In this document: positions 45,985-55,132 of the stretch, in pieces
How the letters are laid out: each line of letters begins with the position of its first letter
How positions within the stretch are numbered: the stretch's first letter is position 1
From: JAABRB01 sp963735025
Lineage (GTDB): Bacteria; Pseudomonadota; Gammaproteobacteria; Burkholderiales; SG8-39
DNA: 64,000 nucleotides
Direction of reading: 5' to 3'
Assembly: GCA_963735025.1 (NCBI GenBank)
Contig: CAVTJG010000009.1
Span: 806,001 to 870,000 of the forward strand
Made by a program: the position numbers and the translations under genes
The notes under the pieces: model-generated
Told to the model about the DNA's origin: nothing
Seen by the model: the letters and a program-made list of their open reading frames with translations, nothing else
Databases searched by the model: none

Positions 45985-48543
45985 ATGCCTGCTTCGACCA
46001 TACGCACGCCGGACCACCGTCTCAGGGTCTTCGTGAGCTCCACGCTGGGTGAGCTGAACCCGGAGCGCACGGCGGTCCGTCAAGCAATCGAGCGCTTGCA
46101 CCTCGCGCCGGTCATGTTCGAGCTGGGGGCGAGGCCGCACGCGCCCCGCGCGCTCTACAGGTCCTACCTTGCCCAGAGCCACATCTTCATTGGCATCTAC
46201 TGGCAGCGCTACGGCTGGGTGGCTCCCGGTGAAACCATCTCTGGCCTGGAAGACGAGTACCGCCTGGCCGGCAATCTGCCCCGGCTGCTCTACATCAAGC
46301 AGCCGGCGACGGACAGGGAAGAAAGGCTTGCCCAACTGCTCGACGACTTCAAATCGGACGACCAGGCTTCCTACAAGCGCATCGAGACCGCGGACGAGCT
46401 GTCTAAACTGGTTCAACGCGACCTTGCGCTGCTCCTCAGCGAGCGCTTCGAGGCCAGCGTTGACGCAGAGGCCCGGAGGCGGCAGCACGCTTCCGCGACC
46501 CCGTTGCCCCTGACCAGGACGGTGGGGCGCGGCGCGGAGCTCGAGCGGATCGTCGCCAAGCTGAACGAAGATTACCGCCTTGTCGTGCTGACCGGCCCGG
46601 GCGGTGTGGGGAAGACCCGACTCGCGCAAGAGGCGGCGCCTTTCCTGCACGGCCGATTTTCCGGCGGCGTCCACTTCGTGCCGCTGGAGACGGTCACGGA
46701 CGGCAGTCTTCTGGGGCGCAGCATTGTCGACCGTCTCGGCATCCGCACCGAAGGCACCTGGACGGCGCAGGATGCCCTGGCCGATCATTTCGCTGGTCAC
46801 GCAGCGTTGCTCGTCCTCGACAACCTCGAGCAGATCGCGAATGTGGAACGTCCCATCCGTGAGCTGCTGGAGCGCATACCCGGCCTCAAGGTTCTGGCGA
46901 CGAGCCGGCGCGCGCTGCGCATCGCCGGCGAGCAGGAGATAGCGGTGCCGCCGCTGGCGCTGCCGGATCCGGATGATCCGGTCGCTTCGCTCGCCGGCGC
47001 GCCTGCCGTCCAGCTCTTTGCGGACCGGGCACACGACGCCAATCCCGGATTTTCAATGGAGGGAGAGACCGTCCGTGTGGTGGCGGACGTCTGCAGGCGC
47101 CTCGACGGCCTGCCGCTCGCGATCGAGCTGGCGGCAGCCCGCAGCAAGGTGTTGAGCCCGGCGGCGCTGCAATCGCGCCTCGGTCAGGGGCTCGACCTGC
47201 TGCGCAACCGTGCGGCGGATCTGCCGGAACGCCAGCGGACCTTGCGTGCGACACTGGAATGGAGCTACCAGCTACTCAGGGAAAGAGAACAGGCGCTTTT
47301 CGCCAGACTCTGCGTCTTCGCCGGCAGCTTCTCTCTGGGTGCCGCGGAGGAGGTCTGTGATCCGGACGCCGCGCTCGAGTTCCTGGATTCACTGACGGCG
47401 TTGCTGGACAACAGCCTCGTCCTGGTGGCCGAGGATCTCGACCGCGGCGAGCCGCGGTTCCGGATGCTCGAGACTGTGCGCGCGTTCGCGGCCGAACGCC
47501 TTGCGCTGAGAGGTGAGACGGCTCTCGTCTCGAGGCGTCATCTCGCGTGGTACCGGCGTCTCGCTCGGCAGGCCCAACCCTTCCTGTGCGGACCCCACCA
47601 GAGGGCTTGGGCCGCCCGACTGGATCCCGAGCGCGCCAATCTCAGGGTGGCCGTCGCGACGGCGCTCGGGCTCGACGAGCTGGCCGGAGTGGTGGATTTC
47701 GTCTGGGAACTGGCGGTGTTCTACGAAATCCGCGACGCGAGCGACGAGCCGCGCGGCTGGACGCGGGAGCTCATGACCAGACATCCCAGTTTCGACGACG
47801 TGATGCGCGCCAAGCTGCTGTCCATCGACGCGCTGCTCCGCGTGCAAGCCGGCGATTTCGAGGGTGCCCTCGAAGCGCTGGATTGGTCGCTCACCGTGTT
47901 TCGCGCCAACGCGATACCGTTCCAGACCGCGGTGACCCTGATGGTGCTGTCGCAGCTCCACTTCACCGTCGACCACGACTCCGCGCGTGCCGTGGAGACC
48001 TTGAACGAATCGATCCGGCTGTTCGAGTCGGTGAATCACGACTGGGGCGTCGCGCGCACCGAGATCATGCTGGCGACCATGCTCTGGAGCACCGGCGACA
48101 TGGAAGGCGCGGAGCGGCACCTTCACCGCTCGCTCACCCACTCCCGTCCGATCGAGAACGAACCGCAGATTGCCCGCGCCCTCTCGCTGCTGGCCATGCT
48201 GGCGCGAGGTCGGAGCTCGAGCGAAAAACTGAAGCCGCTCCTGAGAGAGGCGGGAGAGATCATCACGAAGGGCCGCTACCGCACGGAGGCCGCGCTGTGG
48301 CTGGGATCGATTGCCGGGTTCCTCCTCGATAGCGGCGACGCGGCGGGCGCAGCCGGGACTGCGGCGCTCTCGGAGTCCGTCCGGCGAAGTCTTGGTGTGC
48401 CGCTCGCACCCGTGCTGGAGAAATTCATCACCGGCGTCTCGAATGCGGCGGCGTATATCTCGTCCGGAGCAGAGCAAAGCGTCACGCGGCCCGATTCGGT
48501 CTTCGACCACGTGTCCGAGGCGCTGGAGCAACTGGCGGCCTAG
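45985..48543 (+). CDS. DUF4062-STAND ATPase-TPR protein
   Basis: An 852-residue multidomain protein. Residues 13-100 are DUF4062 (RVFVSSTLGELNPERTAVR, then YRSYLAQSHIFIGIYWQRYG). A STAND/NB-ARC-type ATPase follows, with Walker A GPGGVGKT at 204-211 and Walker B ALLVLDNLE at 274-282. The winged-helix-like block of AfsR/MalT-type regulators comes next. The C-terminal 250 residues are helical TPR-like repeats (LLRVQAGDFEGALEALDWSL). There is no DNA-binding domain, so it is not a LuxR regulator. DUF4062 lies in the place taken by effector or sensor domains in STAND defence proteins. Role unknown; it stands alone between GH65 and a lipoprotein gene. Confidence 0.88.
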   Translation: MPASTIRTPDHRLRVFVSSTLGELNPERTAVRQAIERLHLAPVMFELGARPHAPRALYRSYLAQSHIFIGIYWQRYGWVAPGETISGLEDEYRLAGNLPRLLYIKQPATDREERLAQLLDDFKSDDQASYKRIETADELSKLVQRDLALLLSERFEASVDAEARRRQHASATPLPLTRTVGRGAELERIVAKLNEDYRLVVLTGPGGVGKTRLAQEAAPFLHGRFSGGVHFVPLETVTDGSLLGRSIVDRLGIRTEGTWTAQDALADHFAGHAALLVLDNLEQIANVERPIRELLERIPGLKVLATSRRALRIAGEQEIAVPPLALPDPDDPVASLAGAPAVQLFADRAHDANPGFSMEGETVRVVADVCRRLDGLPLAIELAAARSKVLSPAALQSRLGQGLDLLRNRAADLPERQRTLRATLEWSYQLLREREQALFARLCVFAGSFSLGAAEEVCDPDAALEFLDSLTALLDNSLVLVAEDLDRGEPRFRMLETVRAFAAERLALRGETALVSRRHLAWYRRLARQAQPFLCGPHQRAWAARLDPERANLRVAVATALGLDELAGVVDFVWELAVFYEIRDASDEPRGWTRELMTRHPSFDDVMRAKLLSIDALLRVQAGDFEGALEALDWSLTVFRANAIPFQTAVTLMVLSQLHFTVDHDSARAVETLNESIRLFESVNHDWGVARTEIMLATMLWSTGDMEGAERHLHRSLTHSRPIENEPQIARALSLLAMLARGRSSSEKLKPLLREAGEIITKGRYRTEAALWLGSIAGFLLDSGDAAGAAGTAALSESVRRSLGVPLAPVLEKFITGVSNAAAYISSGAEQSVTRPDSVFDHVSEALEQLAA

Positions 48544-48699
48544 GGCCGACCGTGTCGGGAACTGACGACGCGGCCGCTTCTGTTATCGCGGACCGGCGCA
48601 GAGAAGCAACGTGGTTTCCGCGGTGATCGCGCCAACCGTTGAGCTCGCGAGTGCGCTATCCTTTCGGCGTGGGAGAGTGACACGCAAAGGAATATCGAG

Positions 48700-48948
48700 A
48701 TGAAGATCGGAACGATGGCGCGGTGGTTCGTTATGGGGATGGCAGCGTTGGTAGCTGGCTGCGCGAGTTACTACAAGGTGACCGATCCCTCCTCGGGGCG
48801 GACCTTCTACACCGAGAAGGTCGATCGGCAGAAGGGCGGCACCACGATCATGTTCAAGGACGCCAAGACGGGCGCCGAAGTAACGCTGCCGTCGTCTGAA
48901 GTCCTCGAGATCCCCTCGGATCAGTACAAGGCGGCGACAGGTCAGTAG
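48700..48948 (+). CDS. small lipoprotein of unknown function
   Basis: An 82-residue protein. The lipobox LVAGC at residues 17-21 follows a hydrophobic segment, so it should be lipid-modified and held in the periplasm. The mature part (YYKVTDPSSGRTFYTEKVDR, then VTLPSSEVLEIPSDQY) is beta-rich and unlike any family I can name with certainty. ATG 48700 has AAAGGAATATCGAG upstream. It stands alone, 157 bases after the STAND gene and 167 bases before the efflux operon. Confidence 0.75.
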   Translation: MKIGTMARWFVMGMAALVAGCASYYKVTDPSSGRTFYTEKVDRQKGGTTIMFKDAKTGAEVTLPSSEVLEIPSDQYKAATGQ

Positions 48949-49115
48949 TCGTTGCGACGAAGCCTGGGGTGGAATAGCCGCCCCCGGGACCCTCGCTAGA
49001 TCATCTGGTGCTAATATCGCCGGCTGCCATCAGGCCGACGTCGGCGCACGCCTTCGCCGGCGACATTCTCTGTGCGCGCTCCACACCGCGCCAGGTTTCG
49101 AGGGGACACCATCAC

Positions 49116-50306
49116 ATGATCCGGCACCTTGTCGTGACCTTTTCGCTCGCGGCAATCCTGCTTGGGCTCGCGGGCTGCAGCAAGGATGCGCCCCCGCCGC
49201 AACGCCCGGCGCCGATGGTGAGCGTGCTCGAGGTCAAGCCCCAGACAATCCCGATCACGCCGACGTTCGTCGCGCAGACCGAGAGCTCCCGGCAGGTGGA
49301 CATCGTCGCGCGCGTCTCCGGCTTCCTGGACAAGATCGCTTACAACGAGGGCGACCTGGTGAAGTCGGGCCAGATCCTGTTCCAGCTGGATCCAAAGCCG
49401 TTCGAGGCTCAGCTCGAGGCCGCGAAGGGCGAGCTGCAGGCGCAGCAGGCGCGGCTCTTCACGGCGCGAGCGACCCTCAACCGCGTGAAACCGCTCGCAG
49501 CACAGAATGCGCTGTCGCAATCCGACCTCGACCGCGCGACCGGGCGAATTCGAGGCAGCGACTGCTGCCGTCTATTCCGCGCAGGCGAAAGTCAAGGAGG
49601 CGGAGCTCAATCTCGGCTACACGACGATCCGCTCGCCGGTCACCGGCGTGGCGAGCAGATCGGTTCCACGCGAGGGTGCGTATCTCAACTCCCTTTCTCC
49701 GGACGCGAAGCTCACTTACGTGGCTGCGCTCGACCCGATCTGGGTGAACTTCAGCGTCTCCCAGAACCAGATGGCGAAGTCGAAAGAAGAGCGCACGAAG
49801 GGCCTGATCGTCACCCCCAAGGATCAGGCGTACGAGGTCGAGCTCGTGCTCCCTGGCGGGACGCCCTACCCGGAGCGAGGGAAGATCAGCTTCGCCGATC
49901 CGTCATTCAGTCCGGACACGGGCTCGTTCCTGGTTCGCGCGGTGCTCCCGAATCCGAAAACGGAGCTGCGTCCCGGGATGTTCGTCACCGCGCTGCTCCA
50001 CGGCTCGAAGCGACCGAACGCAATCGTGGTCCCGCAGCTCGCCGTGCAGCAGGGCTCCAACGGGCACCTGGTCTACGTGGTGAAGGAGGACGGCACCGCC
50101 GAGGTGCGCCCCGTCATCGTCGGCGATTACTACGGCGAGAAGGACATCGTGATCGTCGAACGGTCTGCATGCCGGCGACCGCGTGGTGGTCGACGGCGTG
50201 CTCAAGGTCGTACCGGGGCAGCCGGTGAAAGTCGTCGCACCCGGCGAGGCCGGGGCCGCCAAGGCGGGCGAACGCTGCCGGCAAGTCGGGCGCGGCGAAG
50301 AAGTAG
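49116..50306 (+). CDS. RND efflux membrane fusion protein, AcrA/MexA-like (several frameshifts)
   Basis: The periplasmic adaptor of an RND pump. It starts MIRHLVVTFSLAAILLG with lipobox LAGC, and has the lipoyl and hairpin regions (VSGFLDKIAYNEGDLVKSG, then KGELQAQQARLFTARATL). Three frame changes are needed. Near 49543 the frame moves to FEAATAAVYSAQAKVKEAE and onward. Near 50163 it moves to LHAGDRVVVDGVLKVV. Near 50267 it moves to the C-terminal AGKSGAAKK. With these the protein is about 396 residues, a normal size. It ends 12 bases before the RND permease start. Either the gene is decayed or the consensus is wrong. Confidence 0.82.
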
Positions 50307-50318
50307 CCGGCCCACGCG

Positions 50319-53300
50319 ATGTTCACCCATTTCTTCATCGACCGGCCGGTCCTCTCCTCGGTCATCTCGATCCTGATCGTGCTGGCCGGCGCGGTCGCCA
50401 TGTCGGTGGCGCCGATCGAGCAATACCCGGAGATGGCGCCGCCGCAGGTTACCGTCACGGCGCGTTATCCGGGCGCCACCGCCGAGGTCATCGCGAACAC
50501 CGTTGCAGCGCCGATCGAGGCGCAGATCAACGGCGTCGACAACCTGCTCTACTTTTACTCGACGAGCTCGTCGACCGGCAACATCACGATCAACGTCTTC
50601 TTCAAGCCCGGCACGAATCCCGACATCAACCAGGTCAACGTTCAGAACCGGGTCAGCCAGGCCACGTCGCAGCTGCCGCAGGCGGTCGTCCAGCAGGGCA
50701 TCACGGTCGACAAGCAGTCGTCGAGCTTCCTGATGGTGCTCTCGATCTACTCGCCCGACGATCGCTACTCGACCACCTACCTGGACAACTATACAAACCT
50801 CTACGTGCTCGAGGAGCTCAAGCGCGTTCCGGGCGCGAACCGCTCCCAGGTGCTCGGCCTTCCCGACATCGCCATGCGCGTCTGGCTGCAGCCCGACCGG
50901 ATGGCGCAGCTCGGCATCACGGCACAGGAAGTTGCCAACGCGATCAATAGCCAGAATCAGACGTTCGGCATCGGCCAGATCGGCGGTCAGCCCGCGATGC
51001 CCGGCGTGATGCAGCAGTTCGTCGTGACCGCCCAGGGGCTGCTCACCAAACCCGAGGAGTTCGAGGAGATCATCGTGCGCGCGGCGAAGCAAGGCACCGC
51101 CATCGTGCGCATCAAGGACATCGGTCGGGTCGAGCTCGCCAAGCGCGACTACTCGATCTCGAGCCGCCTGAACGGCAAGGCGGCCACCACGATCGCCGTG
51201 TACCAGCAGCCCGGCGCCAACGCGGTTGCGACGGCGGGCGCGGTCCGCGCGCGCCTCGAGGAGCTCAAGGCCCAGTTTCCGACCGGGCTCGACTACAAGA
51301 TCGTTCTCGACACGAGCATCTTCACGCTGGCCTCGGTGGAGAAGGTGATCCACACTTTCTTCGAAGCGGTGGTGCTGGTGGTCGCCGTGGTGTTCCTGTT
51401 CCTGCAGAGCCTGCGCGCGACCATCATCCCGATCCTCGCCGTGCCGGTCTCGATCATCGGCACGTTCACCGGCATGCACCTGCTCGGCTTCTCCGTGAAC
51501 ATGCTGACGCTCTTCGGCATGATTCTCGCAATCGGCCTGGTGGTGGACGACGCGATCGTGGTGGTCGAGAACGTCGAGGCGAACATTGCGAAGCACGGGC
51601 TCTCGGCGCTCGAAGCGTCCAAGCGGGCCATGACCGAGATCGCCGGGGCGCTGATCTCGATCGTGCTCGTGCTGGTCGCCGTGTTCCTGCCGGTGGCCTT
51701 TCTCGGCGGCGTGACCGGCACGCTCTACAAGCAGTTCGCCATCACGATCGCGATCTCGATGGTGATCTCGGGGATCATGGCGCTCACGCTGTCGCCCGCG
51801 CTCGCGGCGATCATCATCAAGGGGCATCACGGCGAGAAGAAGGGTTTCTTCCGCTGGTTCGAAAACACATTCGATGCCATCACGCGGGGCTACATCCGCA
51901 TCGTGGGCGGCATCATCCGGGTGTGGCCGATCTCGCTGCTCGTCTTCGGCGCGGTGGTCTTCGGCATCATCACGCTGTTCCGCGTCCTTCCGTCGAGCTT
52001 CGTGCCGGACGAGGACCAGGGCTACTTCTTCGTCGTGGCCCAGGCGCCGGATGCGGCGAGCCTCGGCGTCGTGACCGAACTGACCCAAAAGGCCGAGAAG
52101 ATCATTCTTGCCGACCCGGCGATTCAGGACGTCGCCGTGGTGGATGGCTACAGCCTGATCGACGGCCAGTTCTCGAACAACAACGCCGTCATGTTCACCC
52201 TGTTGAAACCGTTCGAGGAGCGTACCGACCGCTCGCTGCTCGTCTTCGACACGCTCAAGCGGCTGAACGCCAAGTTCTTCGGTCTGCGGGAGGGATTTGC
52301 GTTCGGCCTCAACCCGCCGTCGATTCCGGGACTCGGCACGACCGGCGGCTTCGAGTTCTACATCCAGAACCGCGGATCAGGCGACGCGCGTGCGACGGGC
52401 GCCGCGGTCGACGCGTTCCTCGCCAAGGCAAAAGAGCGTCCCGAGCTTGCGGGCGTGAGCACGACATTCCGCGCCGCCAGCCAGCAGCTCTTCGTCGATC
52501 TCGATCGCAATCGCGCCGAGGTGCTCGGTGTGCCGGTGAGCGACGTCTTCCAGACGATGTCGGCGTTCTTCGGCTCGCAGGTCGCGGGCCAGTTCAGCCA
52601 GTTCAGCCGCGTCTGGTGGGTGATCATCCAGGCCGACGCCGACTACCGCGCGAAACCCAGCGATTTTGACAAGGTGTACGTGCGCTCGAAGTCCGGGGCC
52701 AACGTGCCGCTGTCGGCGCTGATCACCACGCGGTACGTTGCCTCGCCGAAGCTTCTGACGCGCTTCAACGGATTCCCCGCGGTCAAGATCAACGGCGCCC
52801 CGGCGCCGGGCTACAGCTCCGGACAGGCACTCACGGCCATGGAGGACGTCGCGAACGAAACACTGCCGGGAGGCTTCTCCTACGCCTGGGCCGGTCAGGC
52901 GCTGCAGGAGAAGGGATCCGGCGGAACGTCGGCCACTGCGTTCATCTTCGGCCTGATCGTCGTGTTCCTCCTCCTCGCCGCGCAGTTCGAGAAGTGGACC
53001 CTGCCCATCGCGGTGGTCCTCTCGGTTCCGTTCGCGATTTTCGGCGCCTTGGTGCTGACCTGGCTGCTCGGCCTGCAAAACGATGTCTACTTCCAGGTCG
53101 GCCTGGTGACGCTGGTCGGCCTGTCCGCCAAGAACGCGATCCTGATCTGCGAGTTCGCCATCGAGCGCGTGCACGCCGGCTCGACCGCCAGGGAGGCGGC
53201 GATCGAGGCGGCCGGCCTGCGGCTACGCGCGATCGTCATGACCTCGCTCGCGTTCGGCCTCGCCTGCGTGCCGCTCGCGATCGCCACCGGTCCGGGCGCG

Positions 53301-53495
53301 AACAGCCTGCGCGCCATCGGCACCGGCATGGTCGGGGGCATTGCCGCGTCGACCTTCCTCGCGATCTTCTTCATCCCGCTCTTCTTCTGGCTGCTCGAGA
53401 GCCTGAGCGAGAAATTCGGCGGGAAGAAGGCCGCAGCTCCGGCGCATGGTGGTGCTGCGACCGACGCGCCGCATGCCAAGCGAGAGGGCGACTGA
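50319..53495 (+). CDS. HAE1-type RND multidrug efflux permease, AcrB/MexB-like
   Basis: A 1058-residue inner-membrane pump. It starts MFTHFFIDRPVLSSVISIL, with VAPIEQYPEMAPPQVTVTA typical of the HAE1 group. The proton relay in helix 4 is GLVVDDAIVVVENVEAN (two Asp) with the Lys further on in helix 10. The gene is intact end to end, in contrast to its frameshifted adaptor. It exports hydrophobic drugs or metabolites together with the MFP and the NodT lipoprotein encoded on either side. No local regulator is adjacent on this side. Confidence 0.95.
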   Translation: MFTHFFIDRPVLSSVISILIVLAGAVAMSVAPIEQYPEMAPPQVTVTARYPGATAEVIANTVAAPIEAQINGVDNLLYFYSTSSSTGNITINVFFKPGTNPDINQVNVQNRVSQATSQLPQAVVQQGITVDKQSSSFLMVLSIYSPDDRYSTTYLDNYTNLYVLEELKRVPGANRSQVLGLPDIAMRVWLQPDRMAQLGITAQEVANAINSQNQTFGIGQIGGQPAMPGVMQQFVVTAQGLLTKPEEFEEIIVRAAKQGTAIVRIKDIGRVELAKRDYSISSRLNGKAATTIAVYQQPGANAVATAGAVRARLEELKAQFPTGLDYKIVLDTSIFTLASVEKVIHTFFEAVVLVVAVVFLFLQSLRATIIPILAVPVSIIGTFTGMHLLGFSVNMLTLFGMILAIGLVVDDAIVVVENVEANIAKHGLSALEASKRAMTEIAGALISIVLVLVAVFLPVAFLGGVTGTLYKQFAITIAISMVISGIMALTLSPALAAIIIKGHHGEKKGFFRWFENTFDAITRGYIRIVGGIIRVWPISLLVFGAVVFGIITLFRVLPSSFVPDEDQGYFFVVAQAPDAASLGVVTELTQKAEKIILADPAIQDVAVVDGYSLIDGQFSNNNAVMFTLLKPFEERTDRSLLVFDTLKRLNAKFFGLREGFAFGLNPPSIPGLGTTGGFEFYIQNRGSGDARATGAAVDAFLAKAKERPELAGVSTTFRAASQQLFVDLDRNRAEVLGVPVSDVFQTMSAFFGSQVAGQFSQFSRVWWVIIQADADYRAKPSDFDKVYVRSKSGANVPLSALITTRYVASPKLLTRFNGFPAVKINGAPAPGYSSGQALTAMEDVANETLPGGFSYAWAGQALQEKGSGGTSATAFIFGLIVVFLLLAAQFEKWTLPIAVVLSVPFAIFGALVLTWLLGLQNDVYFQVGLVTLVGLSAKNAILICEFAIERVHAGSTAREAAIEAAGLRLRAIVMTSLAFGLACVPLAIATGPGANSLRAIGTGMVGGIAASTFLAIFFIPLFFWLLESLSEKFGGKKAAAPAHGGAATDAPHAKREGD

Positions 53496-53496
53496 C

Positions 53497-55035
53497 ATGC
53501 GCCCAGGCGTGCTGCGTGAGCGGTGGCGGTGGTCTAGATGGTTTTTCCCCTCCTTTCCAAGGAGGGGTGCCGCCGGAGGCGGCGGGGTGGTTCTTACGGC
53601 GCTACTCCTCGCCGGCTGCGTCCTCGGCCCGGACTTCATGAAGCCGAAAGTGGATTCGCCCGACGGGTGGCGTGTCTCGTACAAGGAAGCGGCCGATGTC
53701 GCCAACACGAAATGGTGGGAGCAGTTCGGCGATCCGGCGCTGAATCAGCTCATCGAGACCGCGCTTGCGGAGAACCGCGACGTGCGGATCGCCGCCGCGC
53801 GCGTCGACCAGTTCCTCGGCGCGCTCCAGACGACGCGCTCGCAGTTCTACCCGCAGATCGGTTACGGCGCGGATGCGAGCCGCAACCGCGCGACCCAAGT
53901 CGGACCGACGCCGCTCCCGGCGGGTACCGACCCGTACTACAACCTCTACCAGGCCTCGCTCGGCGCCACGTGGCAAATCGACCTCTTCGGGCGTGTTCAG
54001 CGCCAGAGCGAGGCGGCGCGCGCGCAGGTGCTCGCGAGCGAGCAGGGCCGGCGCGGCGTTGTCCTGTCGCTGGTGACGAGCGTCGCATCGAGCTACATCG
54101 GGCTGCGCGCGCTCGACCGGCAGCTCGAGATTTCGCGCGCCACGCTGGAGAACTACGCCGGGACACTGCGAATTTTCGAGCTGCGCTTCAAGGGCGGCGT
54201 CGTGTCCCAGGTCGAGCTCTCGCAGGTCCAGTCGCAATACCAGCAGGCGCTCGCCTCGATTCCGGCGCTCGAGCAGCAGGTTGCCGCGCAGGAGAACCTG
54301 ATCTCGATCCTGCTGGGGCGCAATCCGGGCCCGATCCCGCGCGGCAAGACGGTCGACCAGCTCGTCACGCCGGAAATTCCCGCCGGCCTCCCGTCCACGC
54401 TGCTCGAGCGCCGGCCCGACATCCTGCAGGCCGAGCAGGAGCTGGTCGCCGCGAACGCCCAGATCGGCGCGGCGAAGGCACTTTACTTTCCGACGATCTC
54501 GATCACCGGCCTGCTCGGGTCGGCGAGCGCCACGATGGGGAACTTCCTCACCGGACCGGCAGCGGTGGGCACGCTCGCTGCAGGTCTTGCGGGACCGATC
54601 TTCACCTTCGGTGCAATCGAGGGGCAGGTCGCGACCGCCGAAGCCGGTCAGCGTGCAGCGCTCGCCTTCTACGAGCAAGTCGTGCTCAATGCATTCCGCG
54701 AAGTGAACGACGCGCTGGTCGGGACGCAGAAGAAGGAGCTGGAGTACGCCGCCCAGGCCAAGCGCACCGAGGCGCTGCGCGAGTACGCGCGCCTGTCGCG
54801 CCTGAAGTTCGACAACGGTTACGCCGGCTATCTGGAAGTGCTCTATGCGGAGAACGAGCTCTTCTCGGCCGAACTCGTGGCAGTGCAGACCCAGTTCGAA
54901 CGCTACGCCCAGCTCATCAATGTCTACAAGTCGATGGGCGGCGGGTGGGTCGACGAGGCTGCGAAGCGCGCGCCGCTTCCGCTCGCGGGGGTGGAAAGGT
55001 TGGCACAACCGCAGGGCGACAATGCGGGTCGCTAG
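53497..55035 (+). CDS. NodT/OprM family outer membrane efflux lipoprotein
   Basis: A 512-residue outer membrane factor. The lipobox LLLAGC places the acylated Cys at residue 41, unusually far in. Residues 16-32 are encoded by a copy of the 51-bp hairpin repeat (53542-53592), so the signal peptide is chimeric. The mature protein has VLGPDFMKPKVDSP, the twin OEP repeats, and the conserved LLERRPDILQAEQELVAANAQ block. It starts at ATG 53497, one base after the RND stop. A GTG at codon 31 is a shorter alternative start. It completes the MFP-RND-OMF pump. Confidence 0.92.
   Translation: MRPGVLRERWRWSRWFFPSFPRRGAAGGGGVVLTALLLAGCVLGPDFMKPKVDSPDGWRVSYKEAADVANTKWWEQFGDPALNQLIETALAENRDVRIAAARVDQFLGALQTTRSQFYPQIGYGADASRNRATQVGPTPLPAGTDPYYNLYQASLGATWQIDLFGRVQRQSEAARAQVLASEQGRRGVVLSLVTSVASSYIGLRALDRQLEISRATLENYAGTLRIFELRFKGGVVSQVELSQVQSQYQQALASIPALEQQVAAQENLISILLGRNPGPIPRGKTVDQLVTPEIPAGLPSTLLERRPDILQAEQELVAANAQIGAAKALYFPTISITGLLGSASATMGNFLTGPAAVGTLAAGLAGPIFTFGAIEGQVATAEAGQRAALAFYEQVVLNAFREVNDALVGTQKKELEYAAQAKRTEALREYARLSRLKFDNGYAGYLEVLYAENELFSAELVAVQTQFERYAQLINVYKSMGGGWVDEAAKRAPLPLAGVERLAQPQGDNAGR
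53542..53592. repeat. 51-bp double-hairpin interspersed repeat, copy 2, inside a coding region
   Basis: It begins TTTTTCCCCTCC and ends GGCGGCGGGGTGGTT, matching copy 1 at 30048-30098 in all but a few bases. Its hairpins are CCCCTCC with GGAGGGG, and GCCGCC with GGCGGC around GGA. It is read through as part of the NodT signal peptide. Hairpins of this strength near a start codon could also affect translation. Confidence 0.8.
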
Positions 55036-55132
55036 CCGATAGCTCGAAGCAGAAGGACCCGCAATGGACGACGCGCGCTGCCTTTCCTCCTTCGCCGCCC
55101 GGCACCGCGCATCTCCGACCAGGCTTACACAC

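Noticed and set aside
45154..47034. Long minus-strand open frame opposite GH65 and STAND genes
   Set aside because: Both sense genes are clearly real, with conserved motifs. The antisense frame is basic and without recognisable motifs.
45985..48543. LuxR/AfsR-type transcriptional regulator
   Set aside because: The ATPase and TPR parts resemble such regulators, but there is no helix-turn-helix at either end, and the N-terminus is DUF4062.
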